Shown here piece by piece: positions 22,689-34,823 of a DNA stretch of 64,000 nt (positions are counted from its first letter, which is position 1; each line of letters opens with the position of its first letter). The notes under the pieces are model-generated. The model was not told the origin of the DNA, did not search any database, and saw only the letters and a program-made list of their open reading frames with translations. Where the stretch lies: positions 148,179,526 through 148,243,525 of the forward strand of contig NC_134397.1 of NCBI RefSeq assembly GCF_050003625.1. The letters are read 5' to 3'. This DNA comes from Haematobia irritans (taxonomy: Eukaryota > Arthropoda > Insecta > Diptera > Muscidae). Made by a program: the position numbers and the translations under genes.

Positions 22689-24313
22689 ATGGGCAAAAGA
22701 AGTTTTTCATATACAAATTTCAATTTTTTTAGGTTTTGGGTGAATTTTTCAATTTTTTGGGGGTGGTCACGAATTAAAATCCTTTTCGCTCTAGGACGCT
22801 CAGTTTAGGAGATATGGGCAAAAGAAGTTTTTCATATAAAACTTTAAATTTTTTTAGGTTTTGGGTGAATTTTTCAACTTTTTGGGGGTGGTCACGAATT
22901 AGAGTCCTTTTCGCTCTAGGACGCATATTTAAGGAGATATGGGCAAAATAAGTTTTTCATATAAAAATTTCAATTTTTTTAAGTTTTGGGTGGATTTTTC
23001 AATTTTTTGGGGGTGGTCACGAATTAAAGTTCTTTTCGCTCTAGGACGCATATTTAAGGAGATATGGACAAAAGAAGTTTTTTTCATATAAAAATTTCAA
23101 TTTTTTTAGGTTTTGGGTGGATTTTTCAATTTTTTGGGGGTGGTCACGAATTAAAGTCCTTTTCGCTCTAGGACGCATATATAAGGAGATATAGGCAAAA
23201 GAAGTTTTTCATATAAAAATTTCAATTTTTTTAGGTTTTGGGTGGATTTTTCAATTTTTTGGGGGTGGTCACGAATTAAAGTCCTTTTCGCTCTAGGACG
23301 CATATTTAAGGAGATATGGGCAAAAGAAGTTTTTCATATAAAGATTTAATTTTTTTTTAGGTTTTGGGTGAATTTTTCAATTTTTTGGGGGTGGTCACGA
23401 CTTAAAGTCCTTTTCGCTCTAGGACGCATATTTAAGGAGATATGGGCAAAAGGAGTTTTTCATATAAAAATTTCAATTTTTTTAGGTTTTGGGTGGATTT
23501 TTCAATTTTTTGGGGTGGTCACGAATTAAAGTCCTTTTCGCTCTAGGACGCATATTTAAGGAGATATGCGCAAAAGAAGTTTTTCATATAAAAATTTCAT
23601 TTTTTTACGTTTTTGGTGGATTTTAAATTTTTTGGGGGTGGTCACGACTTAAAGTCCTTTTCGCTCTAGGACGCATATTTAAGGAGATATGGGCAAAAGA
23701 AGTTTTTCATATAAAAATTTCAATTTTTTTAGGTTTTGGGGGGATTTTTCAATTTTTTGGGGTGGTCACGAATAAAAGTCCTTTTCGCTCTAGGACGCAT
23801 ATTTAAGGAGATATGGGCAAAAGAAGTTTTTCATATAAAAATTTCAATTTTTTTAGGTTTTGGGTGGATTTTTCAATTTTTTGGGGGTGGTCACGAATTA
23901 AAGTCCTTTTCGCTCTAGGACGCTCAGTTTAGGAGATATGGGCAAAAGAAGTTTTTCATATAAAAATTTCAATTTTTTTAGGTTTTGGGTGGATTTTTCA
24001 ATTTTTTGGGGGTGGTCACGAATTAAAGTCCTTTTCGCTCTAGGACGCTTAGTTTAGGAGATATGGGCAAAAGAAGTTTTTCATATAAAAATTTCAATTT
24101 TTTTTAGGTTTTGGGTGGATTTTTCAATTTTTTGGGGGTGGTCACGAATTAAAGTCCTTTTCGCTCTAGGACGCATATTTAAGCAGATATGGGCAAAAGA
24201 AGTTTTTCATATAAAAATTTCAATTTTTTTAGGTTTTGGGTGGATTTTTCAATTTTTTGGGGGTGGTCACGAATTAAATTCCTTTTCGCTCTAGGACGCA
24301 TATTTAAGGAGAT
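22689..24313 (+). repeat. Satellite block like 8938-10440 with the divergent monomer deleted
   Basis: Order: CATATACAAA/ATTAAAATCC, then CTCAG (22798) joined within a single monomer to ACTTTAAATTT and CAACTTTTT, GCAAAATAAG (about 22944), GGACAAAAG with a long T-run (about 23065), GATATAGG, AAAGATTTAATT/CACGACTTAAAG (about 23340), GCAAAAGGAG, ATGCGC/TTTACGTTTTTGG (about 23566), a TTTTGGGGGG copy (about 23733), CTCAG, CTTAG, TTAAGCAG, and ATTAAATTCC (24189). This is the 9.0-10.4 kb series with the divergent TTCGTTTACGC monomer precisely missing, leaving a hybrid monomer at about 22813-22937. Confidence 0.88.
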
Positions 24314-24939
24314 ATGGGCAAAAGAAGTTTTTCATATAAAAATTTCAATTTTTTTAGGTTTTGGGTGGATTTTTCAATTTATTGGGGGTGGTTACGAATT
24401 AAAGTCCTTTTCGCTCTAGGACGCATATTTAAGGAGATATGGGCAAAAGAAGTTTTTCATATAAAAATTTCAATTTTTTTAGGTTTTGGGTGGATTTTTC
24501 AATTTTTTGGGGGTGGTCACGAATTAAAGTCCTTTTCGCTCTAGGACGCATATTTAAGGAGATATGGGCAAAAGAAGTTTTTCATATAAAAATTTCAATT
24601 TTTTTTAGGTTTTGGGTGGATTTTTCAATTTTTTGGGGGTGGTCATGAATTAAAGTCCTTTTCGCTCTAGGACGCATATTTAAGGAGATATGGGCAAAAG
24701 AAGTTTTTCATATAAAAATTTCAATTTTTTTAGGTTTTGGGTGGATTTTTCAATTTATTGGGGGTGGTTACGAATTAAAGTCCTTTTCGCTCTAGGACGC
24801 ATATTTAAGGAGATATGGGCAAAAGAAGTTTTTCATATAAAAATTTCAATTTTTTTAGGTTTTGGGTGGATTTTTCAATTTTTTGGGGGTGGTCACGAAT
24901 TAAAGTCCTTTTCGCTCTAGGACGCATATTTAAGGAGAT
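24314..24939 (+). repeat. Partial 376-bp trimer duplication
   Basis: The CAATTTATTGG/GGTTACG monomer followed by a plain monomer occurs at 24314 and again at 24690, 376 bp apart, with one T8/GGTCATGAA monomer between. The same arrangement is found complete at 26696-27447 and 33072-33823. Confidence 0.88.
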
Positions 24940-27900
24940 ATGGGCAAAAGAAGTTTTTCATATAAAAATTTCAATTTTTTTAGGTTTTGGGTGGATTTTT
25001 CAATTTTTTGGGGGTGGTCACGAATTAAAGTCCTTTTCGCTCTAGGACGCTCAGTTTAGGAGATATGGGCAAAAGAAGTTTTTCATATAAAAATTTCAAT
25101 TTTTTTAGGTTTTGGGTGGATTTTTCAATTTTTTGGGGGTGGTCACGAATTAAAGTCCTTTTCGCTCTAGGACGCTTAGTTTAGGAGATATGGGCAAAAG
25201 AAGTTTTTCATATAAAAATTTCAATTTTTTTTAGGTTTTGGGTGGATTTTTCAATTTTTTGGGGATGGTCACGAATTAAAGTCCTTTTCGCTCTAGGACG
25301 CATATTTAAGCAGATATGGGCAAAAGAAGTTTTTCATATAAAAATTTCAATTTTTTTAGGTTTTGGGTGGATTTTTCAATTTTTTGGGGGTGGTCACGAA
25401 TTAAAGTCCTTTTCGCTCTAGGACGCTTAGTTTAGGAGATATGGGCAAAAGAAGTTTTTCATATAAAAATTTCAATTTTTTTAGGTTTTGGGTGGATTTT
25501 TCAATTTTTTGGGGGTGGTCACGAATTAGAGTCCTTTTCGCTCTAGGACGCATATTTAAGGAGATATGGGCAAAAGAAGTTTTTCATATAAAAATTTAAA
25601 ATTTTTTTAGGTTTTGGGTGGATTTTTCAATTTTTTGGGGGTGGTCACGAATTAAAGTCCTTTTCGCTCTAGGACGCATATTTAAGGAGATATGGGCAAA
25701 AGAAGTTTTTCATATAAAAATTTCAATTTTTTTAGGTTTTGTGTGGATTTTGCAATTTTTTGGGGGTGGTCACGAATTAAAGTCCTTTTCGCTCTAGGAC
25801 GCATATTTAAGGAGATATGGGCAAAAGAAGTTTTTCATATAAAAATTTCAATTTTTTTTAGGTTTTGGGTGGATTTTTCAATTTTTTGGGGGTGGTCACG
25901 AATTAAAGTCCTTTTCGCTCTAGGACGCATATTTAAGGAGATATGGGCAAAAGAAGTTTTTCATATAAAAATTTCAATTTTTTTAGGTTTTGGGTGGATT
26001 TTTCAATTTTTTGGGGGTGGTCACGAATTAAAGTCCTCTTCGCTCTAGGACGCTTAGTTTAGGAGATATGGGAAAAAGAAGTTTTTCATATAAAAATTTC
26101 AATTTTTTTAGGTTTTGGGTGGATTTTTCAATTTTTTGGGGGTGGTCACGAATTAAAGTCCTTTTCGCTCTAGGACGCTTAGTTTAGGAGATATGGGCAA
26201 AAGAAGTTTTTCATATAAAAATTTCAATTTTTTTTTGGGTTTTGGGTGGATTTTCCAATTTTTTGGGGGTGGTCACGAATTAAAGTCCTTTTCGCTCTAG
26301 GACGCTTAGTTTAGGAGATATGGGCAAAAAAAGTTTTTCATATAAAAATTTCAGTTTTTTTAGGTTTTGGGTAGATTTTTCAATTTTTTGGGGGTGGTCA
26401 CGAATTAAAGTCCTTTTCGCTCTAGGACGCATATTTAAGGAGATATGGACAAAAGAAGTTTTTCATATAAAAATTTCAATTTTTTTAGATTTTGGGTGGA
26501 TTTTTCAATTTTTTGGGGGTGGTCACGAATTAAAGTCCTTTTCGCTCTAGGACGCTTAGTTTAGGAGATATGGGCAAAAGAAGTTTTTCATATAAAAATT
26601 TAAATTTTTTTTAGGTTTTGGGTGGATTTTTCAATTTTTTGGGGGTGGTCACGAATTAAATTCCTTTTCGCTCTAGGACGCATATTTAAGGAGATATGGG
26701 CAAAAGAAGTTTTTCATATAAAAATTTCAATTTTTTTAGGTTTTGGGTGGATTTTTCAATTTATTGGGGGTGGTTACGAATTAAAGTCCTTTTCGCGCTA
26801 GGACGCATATTTAAGGAGATATGGGCAAAAGAAGTTTTTCATATAAAAATTTCAATTTTTTTAGGTTTTGGGTGGATTTTTCAATTTTTTGGGGGTGGTC
26901 ACGAATTAAAGTCCTTTTCGCTCTAGGACGCATATTTAAGGAGATATGGGCAAAAGAAGTTTTTCATATAAAAATTTCAATTTTTTTTAGGTTTTGGGTG
27001 GATTTTTCAATTTTTTGGGGGTGGTCATGAATTAAAGCCCTTTTCGCTCTAGGACGCATATTTAAGGAGATATGGGCAAAAGAAGTTTTTCATATAAAAA
27101 TTTCAATTTTTTTAGGTTTTGGGTGGATTTTTCAATTTATTGGGGGTGGTTACGAATTAAAGTCCTTTTCGCTCTAGGACGCATATTTAAGGAGATATGG
27201 GCAAAAGAAGTTTTTCATATAAAAATTTCAATTTTTTTAGGTTTTGGGTGGATTTTTCAATTTTTTGGGGGTGGTCACGAATTAAAGTCCTTTTCGCTCT
27301 AGGACGCATATTTAAGGAGATATGGGCAAAAGAAGTTTTTCATATAAAAATTTCAATTTTTTTTAGGTTTTGGGTGGATTTTTCAATTTTTTGGGGGTGG
27401 TCATGAATTAAAGTCCTTTTCGCTCTAGGACGCATATATAAGGAGATATAGGCAAAAGAAGTTTTTCATATAAAAATTTCAATTTTTTTAGGTTTTGGGT
27501 GGATTTTTCAATTTTTTGGGGGTGGTCACGAATTAAAGTCCTTTTCGCTCTAGGACGCATATTTAAGGAGATATGGGCAAAAGAAGTTTTTCGTATAAAA
27601 ATTTCAATTTTTTTAGGTTTTGGGTGGATTTTTCAATTTTTTGGGGGTGGTCACGAATTAAAGTCCTTTTCGCTCTAGGACGCATATTTAAGCAGATATG
27701 GGCAAAAGAAGTTTTTCATATAAAAATTTCAATTTTTTTAGGTTTTGGGTGGATTTTTCAATTTTTTGGGGGTGGTCACGAATTAAAGTCCTTTTCGCTC
27801 TAGGACGCTTAGTTTAGGAGATATGGGCAAAAGAAGTTTTTCATATAAAAATTTCAATTTTTTTAGGTTTTGGGTGGATTTTTCAATTTTTTGGGGGTGG

Positions 27901-28447
27901 TCACGAATTAGAGTCCTTTTCGCTCTAGGACGCATATTTAAGGAGATATGGGCAAAAGAAGTTTTTCATATAAAAATTTAAAATTTTTTTAGGTTTTGGG
28001 TGGATTTTTCAATTTTTTGGGGGTGGTCACGAATTAAAGTCCTTTTCGCTCTAGGACGCATATTTAAGGAGATATGGGCAAAAGAAGTTTTTCATATAAA
28101 AATTTAAATTTTTTTAGGTTTTGTGTGGATTTTGCAATTTTTTGGGGGTGGTCACGAATTAAAGTCCTTTTCGCTCTAGGACGCATATTTAAGGAGATAT
28201 GGGCAAAAGAAGTTTTTCATATAAAAATTTCAATTTTTTAGGTTTTGGGTGGATTTTTCAATTTTTTGGGGGTGGTCACGAATTAAAGTCCTTTTCGCTC
28301 TAGGACGCATATTTAAGGAGATATGGGCAAAAGAAGTTTTTCATATAAAAATTTCAATTTTTTTAGGTTTTGGGTGGATTTTTCAATTTTTTGGGGGTGG
28401 TCACGAATTAAAGTCCTTTTCGCTCTAGGACGCATATTTAAGGAGAT
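24940..28447 (+). repeat. 3.5-kb block, copy 1 (repeated about 6.38 kb downstream)
   Basis: Twenty-eight monomers matching 31320-34823 at an offset of 6380 bp near the start (CTCAG linkers) and 6376 bp for most of the block. Shared series: CTCAG, CTTAG with T8, TTAAGCAG, ATTAGAG, TTTAAAATTTT, GTGTGG (25692), GTCCTCTTCGC (about 26034), GGGAAAAAG, TTTTCCAA, GCAAAAAAAG (26320), GGACAAAAG, T8/ATTAAATTCC, the doubled trimer (26696-27447), GATATAGG, CGTATA (27573), TTAAGCAG, ATTAGAG, TTTAAAATTTT, GTGTGG, T6. The rare GTCCTCTTCGC is shared by both copies. Private changes here: GGGGATGG (about 25261), a T9-GGG run (about 26227), GGGTAGATT (about 26369), TCGCGCTAGG (about 26793), AAAGCCC (about 27037). 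Confidence 0.9.
26696..27447 (+). repeat. Tandem trimer duplication (2 x 376 bp)
   Basis: Three monomers (CAATTTATTGG/GGTTACG; plain; T8 with GGTCATGAA) occur twice in succession at 26696 and 27072, offset 376 bp. Each trimer is 3 x 125 + 1 bp because of the extra T in the T8 monomer. The sister block has the same duplication at 33072 and 33448, so it predates the 6.38-kb-offset duplication. Confidence 0.92.
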
Positions 28448-30069
28448 ATGGACAAAAGAAGTTTTTCATATAAAGATTTCAATTTTTTTAGGTTTTGGGT
28501 GAATTTTTCAATTTTTTGGGGGTGGTCACGAATTAAAGTCCTTTTCGCTCTAGGACGCATATTTAAGGAGATATGGGCAAAAGAAGTTTTTCATATAAAA
28601 ATTTCAATTTTTTTAGGTTTTGGGTGGATTTTTCAATTTTTTGGGGTGGTCACGAATTAAAGTCCTTTTCGCTCTAGGACGCATATTTAAGGAGATATGG
28701 GCAAAAGAAGTTTTTCATATAAAAATTTCAATTTTTTTAGGTTTTGGGTGGATTTTTCAATTTTTTTTGGGGGTGGTCACGAATTAAAGTCCTTTTCGCT
28801 CTAGGACGCATATTTAAGGAGATATGGGCAAAAGAAGTTTTTCATATAAAAATTTCAATTTTTTTAGGTTTTGGGTGGATTTTTCAATTTTTTGGGGTGG
28901 TCACGAAGTAAAGTCCTTTTCGCTCTAGGACGCATATTTAAGGAGATATGGGCAAAAGAAGTTTTTCATATAAAAATTTAAATTTTTTTAGGTTTTGGGT
29001 GGATTTTCCAATTTTTTGGGGGTGGTCACGAATTAAAGTCCTTTTCGCTCTAGGACGCATATTTAAGGAGATATGGACAAAAGAAGTTTTTCATATAAAA
29101 ATTTCATTTTTTTTACGTTTTGGGTGAATTTTTCAATTTTTTGGGGGTGGTCACGAATTAAAGTCCTTTTCGCTCTAGGACGCATATTTAAGGAGATATG
29201 GGCAAAAGAAGTTTTTCATATAAAAATTTCAATTTTTTTAGGTTTTGGGTGGATTTTTCAATGGGGGTGGTCACGAATTAAAGTCCTTTTCGCTCTAGGA
29301 CGCATATTTAAGAAGATATGGGCAAAAGAATTTTTCATATAAAAATTTCAATTTTTTTAGGTTTTGGGTGAATTTTTCAATTTTTTGGGGGTGGTCACGA
29401 ATTAAAGTCTTTTTTGCTCTAGGACGCATATTTAAGGAGATATGGGCAAAAGAAGTTTTTCATATAAAAATTTCAATTTTTTTAGGTTTTGGGTGGATTT
29501 TTCAATTTTTTTGGGGGTGGTCACGAATTAAAGTCCTTTTCGCTCTAGGACGCATATTTAAGGAGATATGGGCAAAAGAAGTTTTTCATATACAAATTTC
29601 AATTTTTTTAGGTTTTGGGTGGAATTTTCAATTTTTTGGGGGTGGTCACGAATTAAAGTCCTTTTTCGCTCTAGGACGCTTAGTTTAGGAGATATGGGCA
29701 AAAGAAGTTTTTCATATAAAAATTCCAATTTTTTTAGGTTTTGGGTGGATTTTTCAATTTTTTGGGGGTGGTCACGAATAAAAGTCCTTTTCGCTCTAGG
29801 ACGCATATTTAAGGAGATATGGGCAAAAGAAGTTTTTCGTATAAAAATTTCAATTTTTTTAGGTTTTGGGTGGATTTTTCAATTTTTTGGGGGTGGTCAC
29901 GAATTAAAGTCCTTTTTCGCTCTAGGACGCTTAGTTTAGGAGATATGGGCAAAAGAAGTTTTTCATATAAAAATTCCAATTTTTTTAGGTTTTGGGTGGA
30001 TTTTTCAATTTTTTGGGGGTGGTCACGAATAAAAGTCCTTTTCGCTCTAGGACGCATATTTAAGGAGAT
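28448..30069 (+). repeat. Partial 2616-bp-type HOR with swapped monomer and dimer duplication
   Basis: Follows the series of 2217-3580: AAAGATTTC (28448, with GGACAAAAG), GGGG copy, CAA-T8-GGGGG copy, ACGAAGTAAAG (about 28912). Then, where the other HORs have a 120-bp CAATGGGGG monomer, there is a full-length TTTAAATTT/TTTTCCAA monomer (28948-29072). It continues with TTTACGTTTTGGG, a short copy, TTAAGAAG with GAATTTTTC (one G lost, about 29328), CTTTTTTGCTC, CATATACAAA (29568) and ACGAATAAAAG. The 251-bp dimer at 29568-29818 is then repeated at 29819-30069. Confidence 0.88.
29568..30069 (+). repeat. Tandem dimer duplication (2 x 251 bp)
   Basis: A two-monomer unit containing GTCCTTTTTCGC (one extra T), a CTTAG linker, AAAATTCCAA and ACGAATAAAAG is present twice at +251 bp. 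The first unit starts with a CATATACAAA/GGAATTTTC monomer and the second with a CGTATA/GGATTTTTC monomer. Other HOR copies (3330, 8562, 22313, 36815, 39804) have the unit once. Confidence 0.9.
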
Positions 30070-31319
30070 ATGGGCAAAAGAAGTTTTTCGTATAAAAATT
30101 TCAATTTTTTTAGGTTTTGGGTGGATTTTTCAATTTTTTGGGGGTGGTCACGAATTAAAGTCCTTTTCGCTCTAGGACGCATATTTAAGGAGATATGGGC
30201 AAAAGAAGTTTTTCATATACAAATTTCAATTTTTTTAGGTTTTGGGTGAATTTTTCAATTTTTTGGGGGTGGTCACGAATTAAAATCCTTTTCGCTCTAG
30301 GACGCTCAGTTTAGGAGATATGGGCAAAAGAAGTTTTTCATATAAAAATTTCAATTTTTTAGGTTTTGGGTGGATTTTTCAATTTTTTTGGGGGTGGTCA
30401 CCAATTAAAGTTCGTTTACGCTCTTGGTCGCATATTTAAGGAGATATGGGCAAAAGAAGTTTTTCATATAAAAATTTAAATTTTTTTAGGTTTTGGGTGA
30501 ATTTTTCAACTTTTTGGGGGTGGTCACGAATTAGAGTCCTTTTCGCTCTAGGACGCATATTTAAGGAGATATGGGCAAAATAAGTTTTTCATATAAAAAT
30601 TTCAATTTTTTTAAGTTTTGGGTGGATTTTTCAATTTTTTGAGGGTGGTCACGAATTAAAGTTCTTTTCGCTCTAGGACGCATATTTAAGGAGATATGGA
30701 CAAAAGAAGTTTTTTTCATATAAAAATTTCAATTTTTTTAGGTTTTGGGTGGATTTTTCAATTTTTTGGGGGTGGTCACGAATTAAAGTCCTTTTCGCTC
30801 TAGGACGCATATATAAGGAGATATAGGCAAAAGAAGTTTTTCATATAAAAATTTCAATTTTTTTAGGTTTTGGGTGGATTTTTCAATTTTTTGGGGGTGG
30901 TCACGAATTAAAGTCCTTTTCGCTCTAGGACGCATATTTAAGGAGATATGGGCAAAAGAAGTTTTTCATATAAAGATTTAATTTTTTTTAGGTTTTGGGT
31001 GAATTTTTCAATTTTTTGGGGGTGGTCACGACTTAAAGTCCTTTTCGCTCTAGGACGCATATTTAAGGAGATATGGGCAAAAGGAGTTTTTCATATAAAA
31101 ATTTCAATTTTTTTAGGTTTTGGGTGGATTTTTCAATTTTTTGGGGTGGTCACGAATTAAAGTCCTTTTCGCTCTAGGACGCATATTTAAGGAGATATGC
31201 GCAAAAGAAGTTTTTCATATAAAAATTTCATTTTTTTACGTTTTTGGTGGATTTTAAATTTTTTGGGGGTGGTCACGACTTAAAGTCCTTTTCGCTCTAG
31301 GACGCATATTTAAGGAGAT
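30070..31319 (+). repeat. Satellite block with the divergent monomer, second occurrence
   Basis: Order parallels 8813-10060: CGTATA, CATATACAAA/ATTAAAATCC, CTCAG, divergent TTCGTTTACGC monomer (30320-30445), TTTAAATTT/CAACTTTTT with ATTAGAG, GCAAAATAAG with TTTTGAGGGTGG, GGACAAAAG with long T-run, GATATAGG, AAAGATTTAATT/CACGACTTAAAG (30948), GCAAAAGGAG, ATGCGC/TTTACGTTTTTGG (about 31198). One private change, GGTCACCAATT (about 30396), removes a CpG otherwise present in almost every monomer. Confidence 0.9.
30320..30445 (+). repeat. Divergent satellite monomer, second copy
   Basis: Carries the same GTTCGTTTACGCTCTTGG tail, T6 before AGG and T7 before GGGGG as 9063-9188, and the same 126-bp length. 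It differs by GGTCACCAATT in place of GGTCACGAATT. Confidence 0.92.
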
Positions 31320-34300
31320 ATGGGCAAAAGAAGTTTTTCATATAAAAATTTCAATTTTTTTAGGTTTTGGGTGGATTTTTCAATTTTTTGGGGGTGGTCA
31401 CGAATTAAAGTCCTTTTCGCTCTAGGACGCTCAGTTTAGGAGATATGGGCAAAAGAAGTTTTTCATATAAAAATTTCAATTTTTTTAGGTTTTGGGTGGA
31501 TTTTTCAATTTTTTGGGGGTGGTCACGAATTAAAGTCCTTTTCGCTCTAGGACGCTTAGTTTAGGAGATATGGGCAAAAGAAGTTTTTCATATAAAAATT
31601 TCAATTTTTTTTAGGTTTTGGGTGGATTTTTCAATTTTTTGGGGGTGGTCACGAATTAAAGTCCTTTTCGCTCTAGGACGCATATTTAAGCAGATATGGG
31701 CAAAAGAAGTTTTTCATATAAAAATTTCAATTTTTTTAGGTTTTGGGTGGATTTTTCAATTTTTTGGGGGTGGTCACGAATTAAAGTCCTTTTCGCTCTA
31801 GGACGCTTAGTTTAGGAGATATGGGCAAAAGAAGTTTTTCATATAAAAATTTCAATTTTTTAGGTTTTGGGTGGATTTTTCAATTTTTTGGGGGTGGTCA
31901 CGAATTAGAGTCCTTTTCGCTCTAGGACGCATATTTAAGGAGATATGGGCAAAAGAAGTTTTTCATATAAAAATTTAAAATTTTTTTAGGTTTTGGGTGG
32001 ATTTTTCAATTTTTTGGGGGTGGTCACGAATTAAAGTCCTTTTCGCTCTAGGACGCATATTTAAGGAGATATGGGCAAAAGAAGTTTTTCATATAAAAAT
32101 TTCAATTTTTTTAGGTTTTGTGTGGATTTTGCAATTTTTTGGGGGTGGTCACGAATTAAAGTCCTTTTCGCTCTAGGACGCATATTTAAGGAGATATGGG
32201 CAAAAGAAGTTTTTCATATAAAAATTTCAATTTTTTTAGGTTTTGGGTGGATTTTTCAATTTTTTGGGGGTGGTCACGAATTAAAGTCCTTTTCGCTCTA
32301 GGACGCATATTTAAGGAGATATGGGCAAAAGAAGTTTTTCATATAAAAATTTCAATTTTTTTAGGTTTTGGGTGGATTTTTCAATTTTTTGGGGGTGGTC
32401 ACGAATTAAAGTCCTCTTCGCTCTAGGACGCTTAGTTTAGGAGATATGGGAAAAAGAAGTTTTTCATATAAAAATTTCAATTTTTTTAGGTTTTGGGTGG
32501 ATTTTTCAATTTTTTGGGGGTGGTCACGAATTAAAGTCCTTTTCGCTCTAGGACGCTTAGTTTAGGAGATATGGGCAAAAGAAGTTTTTCATATAAAAAT
32601 TTCAATTTTTTTAGGTTTTGGGTGGATTTTCCAATTTTTTGGGGGTGGTCACGAATTAAAGTCCTTTTCGCTCTAGGACGCTTAGTTTAGGAGATATGGG
32701 CAAAAAAAGTTTTTCATATAAAAATTTCAGTTTTTTTAGGTTTTGGGTGGATTTTTCAATTTTTTGGGGGTGGTCACGAATTAAAGTCCTTTTCGCTCTA
32801 GGACGCATATTTAAGGAGATATGGACAAAATAAGTTTTTCATATAAAAATTTCAATTTTTTTAGATTTTGGGTGGATTTTTCAATTTTTTGGGGGTGGTC
32901 ACGAATTAAAGTCCTTTTCGCTCTAGGACGCTTAGTTTAGGAGATATGGGCAAAAGAAGTTTTTCATATAAAAATTTCAATTTTTTTTAGGTTTTGGGTG
33001 GATTTTTCAATTTTTTGGGGGTGGTCACGAATTAAATTCCTTTTCGCTCTAGGACGCATATTTAAGGAGATATGGGCAAAAGAAGTTTTTCATATAAAAA
33101 TTTCAATTTTTTTAGGTTTTGGGTGGATTTTTCAATTTATTGGGGGTGGTTACGAATTAAAGTCCTTTTCGCTCTAGGACGCATATTTAAGGAGATATGG
33201 GCAAAAGAAGTTTTTCATATAAAAATTTCAATTTTTTTAGGTTTTGGGTGGATTTTTCAATTTTTTGGGGGTGGTCACGAATTAAAGTCCTTTTCGCTCT
33301 AGGACGCATATTTAAGGAGATATGGGCAAAAGAAGTTTTTCATATAAAAATTTCAATTTTTTTTAGGTTTTGGGTGGATTTTTCAATTTTTTGGGGGTGG
33401 TCATGAATTAAAGTCCTTTTCGCTCTAGGACGCATATTTAAGGAGATATGGGCAAAAGAAGTTTTTCATATAAAAATTTCAATTTTTTTAGGTTTTGGGT
33501 GGATTTTTCAATTTATTGGGGGTGGTTACGAATTAAAGTCCTTTTCGCTCTAGGACGCATATTTAAGGAGATATGGGCAAAAGAAGTTTTTCATATAAAA
33601 ATTTCAATTTTTTTAGGTTTTGGGTGGATTTTTCATTTTTTTGGGGGTGGTCACGAATTAAAGTCCTTTTCGCTCTAGGACGCATATTTAAGGAGATATG
33701 GGCAAAAGAAGTTTTTCATATAAAAATTTAAATTTTTTTTAGGTTTTGGGTGGATTTTTCAATTTTTTGGGGGTGGTCATGAATTAAAGTCCTTTTCGCT
33801 CTAGGACGCATATATAAGGAGATATAGGCAAAAGAAGTTTTTCATATAAAAATTTCAATTTTTTTAGGTTTTGGGTGGATTTTTCAATTTTTTGGGGGTG
33901 GTCACGAATTAAAGTCCTTTTCGCTCTAGGACGCATATTTAAGGAGATATGGGCAAACGAAGTTTTTCGTATAAAAATTTCAATTTTTTTAGGTTTTGGG
34001 TGGATTTTTCAATTTTTTGGGGGTGGTCACGAATTAAAGTCCTTTTCGCTCTAGGACGCATATTTAAGCAGATATGGGCAAAAGAAGTTTTTCATATACA
34101 AATTTCAATTTTTTTAGGTTTTGGGTGGATTTTTCAATTTTTTGGGGGTGGTCACGAATTAAAGTCCTTTTCGCTCTAGGACGCTTAGTTTAGGAGATAT
34201 GGGCAAAAGAAGTTTTTCATATAAAAATTTCAATTTTTTTAGGTTTTGGGTGGATTTTTCAATTTTTTGGGGGTGGTCACGAATTAGAGTCCTTTTCGCT

Positions 34301-34823
34301 CTAGGACGCATATTTAAGGAGATATGGGCAAAAGAAGTTTTTCATATAAAAATTTAAAATTTTTTTAGGTTTTGGGTGGATTTTTCAATTTTTTGGGGGT
34401 GGTCACGAATTAAAGTCCTTTTCGCTCTAGGACGCATATTTAAGGAGATATGGGCAAAAGAAGTTTTTCATATAAAAATTTAAATTTTTTTAGGTTTTGT
34501 GTGGATTTTGCAATTTTTTGGGGGTGGTCACGAATTAAAGTCCTTTTCGCTCTAGGACGCATATTTAAGGAGATATGGGCAAAAGAAGTTTTTCATATAA
34601 AAATTTCAATTTTTTAGGTTTTGGGTGGATTTTTCAATTTTTTGGGGGTGGTCACGAATTAAAGTCCTTTTCGCTCTAGGACGCATATTTAAGGAGATAT
34701 GGGCAAAAGAAGTTTTTCATATAAAAATTTCAATTTTTTTAGGTTTTGGGTGGATTTTTCAATTTTTTGGGGGTGGTCACGAATTAAAGTCCTTTTCGCT
34801 CTAGGACGCTTAGTTTAGGAGAT
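31320..34823 (+). repeat. 3.5-kb block, copy 2
   Basis: Partner of 24940-28447. It keeps the marker order including GTCCTCTTCGC (about 32413), GCAAAAAAAG (32696), the doubled trimer (33072-33823), CGTATA (33949), TTAAGCAG, ATTAGAG, TTTAAAATTTT, GTGTGG and T6. Differences from copy 1: T6 instead of T7 near 31857, GACAAAATAAG (about 32825), TTTCATTTTTTTGGG (about 33633), GGCAAACGAAG (about 33954) and CATATACAAA (about 34093). After 34823 the two diverge (GGGAAAAAG here, GGACAAAAG/AAAGATTTC after copy 1). Confidence 0.9.
33072..33823 (+). repeat. Tandem trimer duplication (2 x 376 bp), sister of 26696-27447
   Basis: CAATTTATTGG monomers at 33072 and 33448, each followed by a plain monomer and a T8/GGTCATGAA monomer. 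The last one carries TTTAAATTT instead of TTTCAATTT. Confidence 0.9.
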
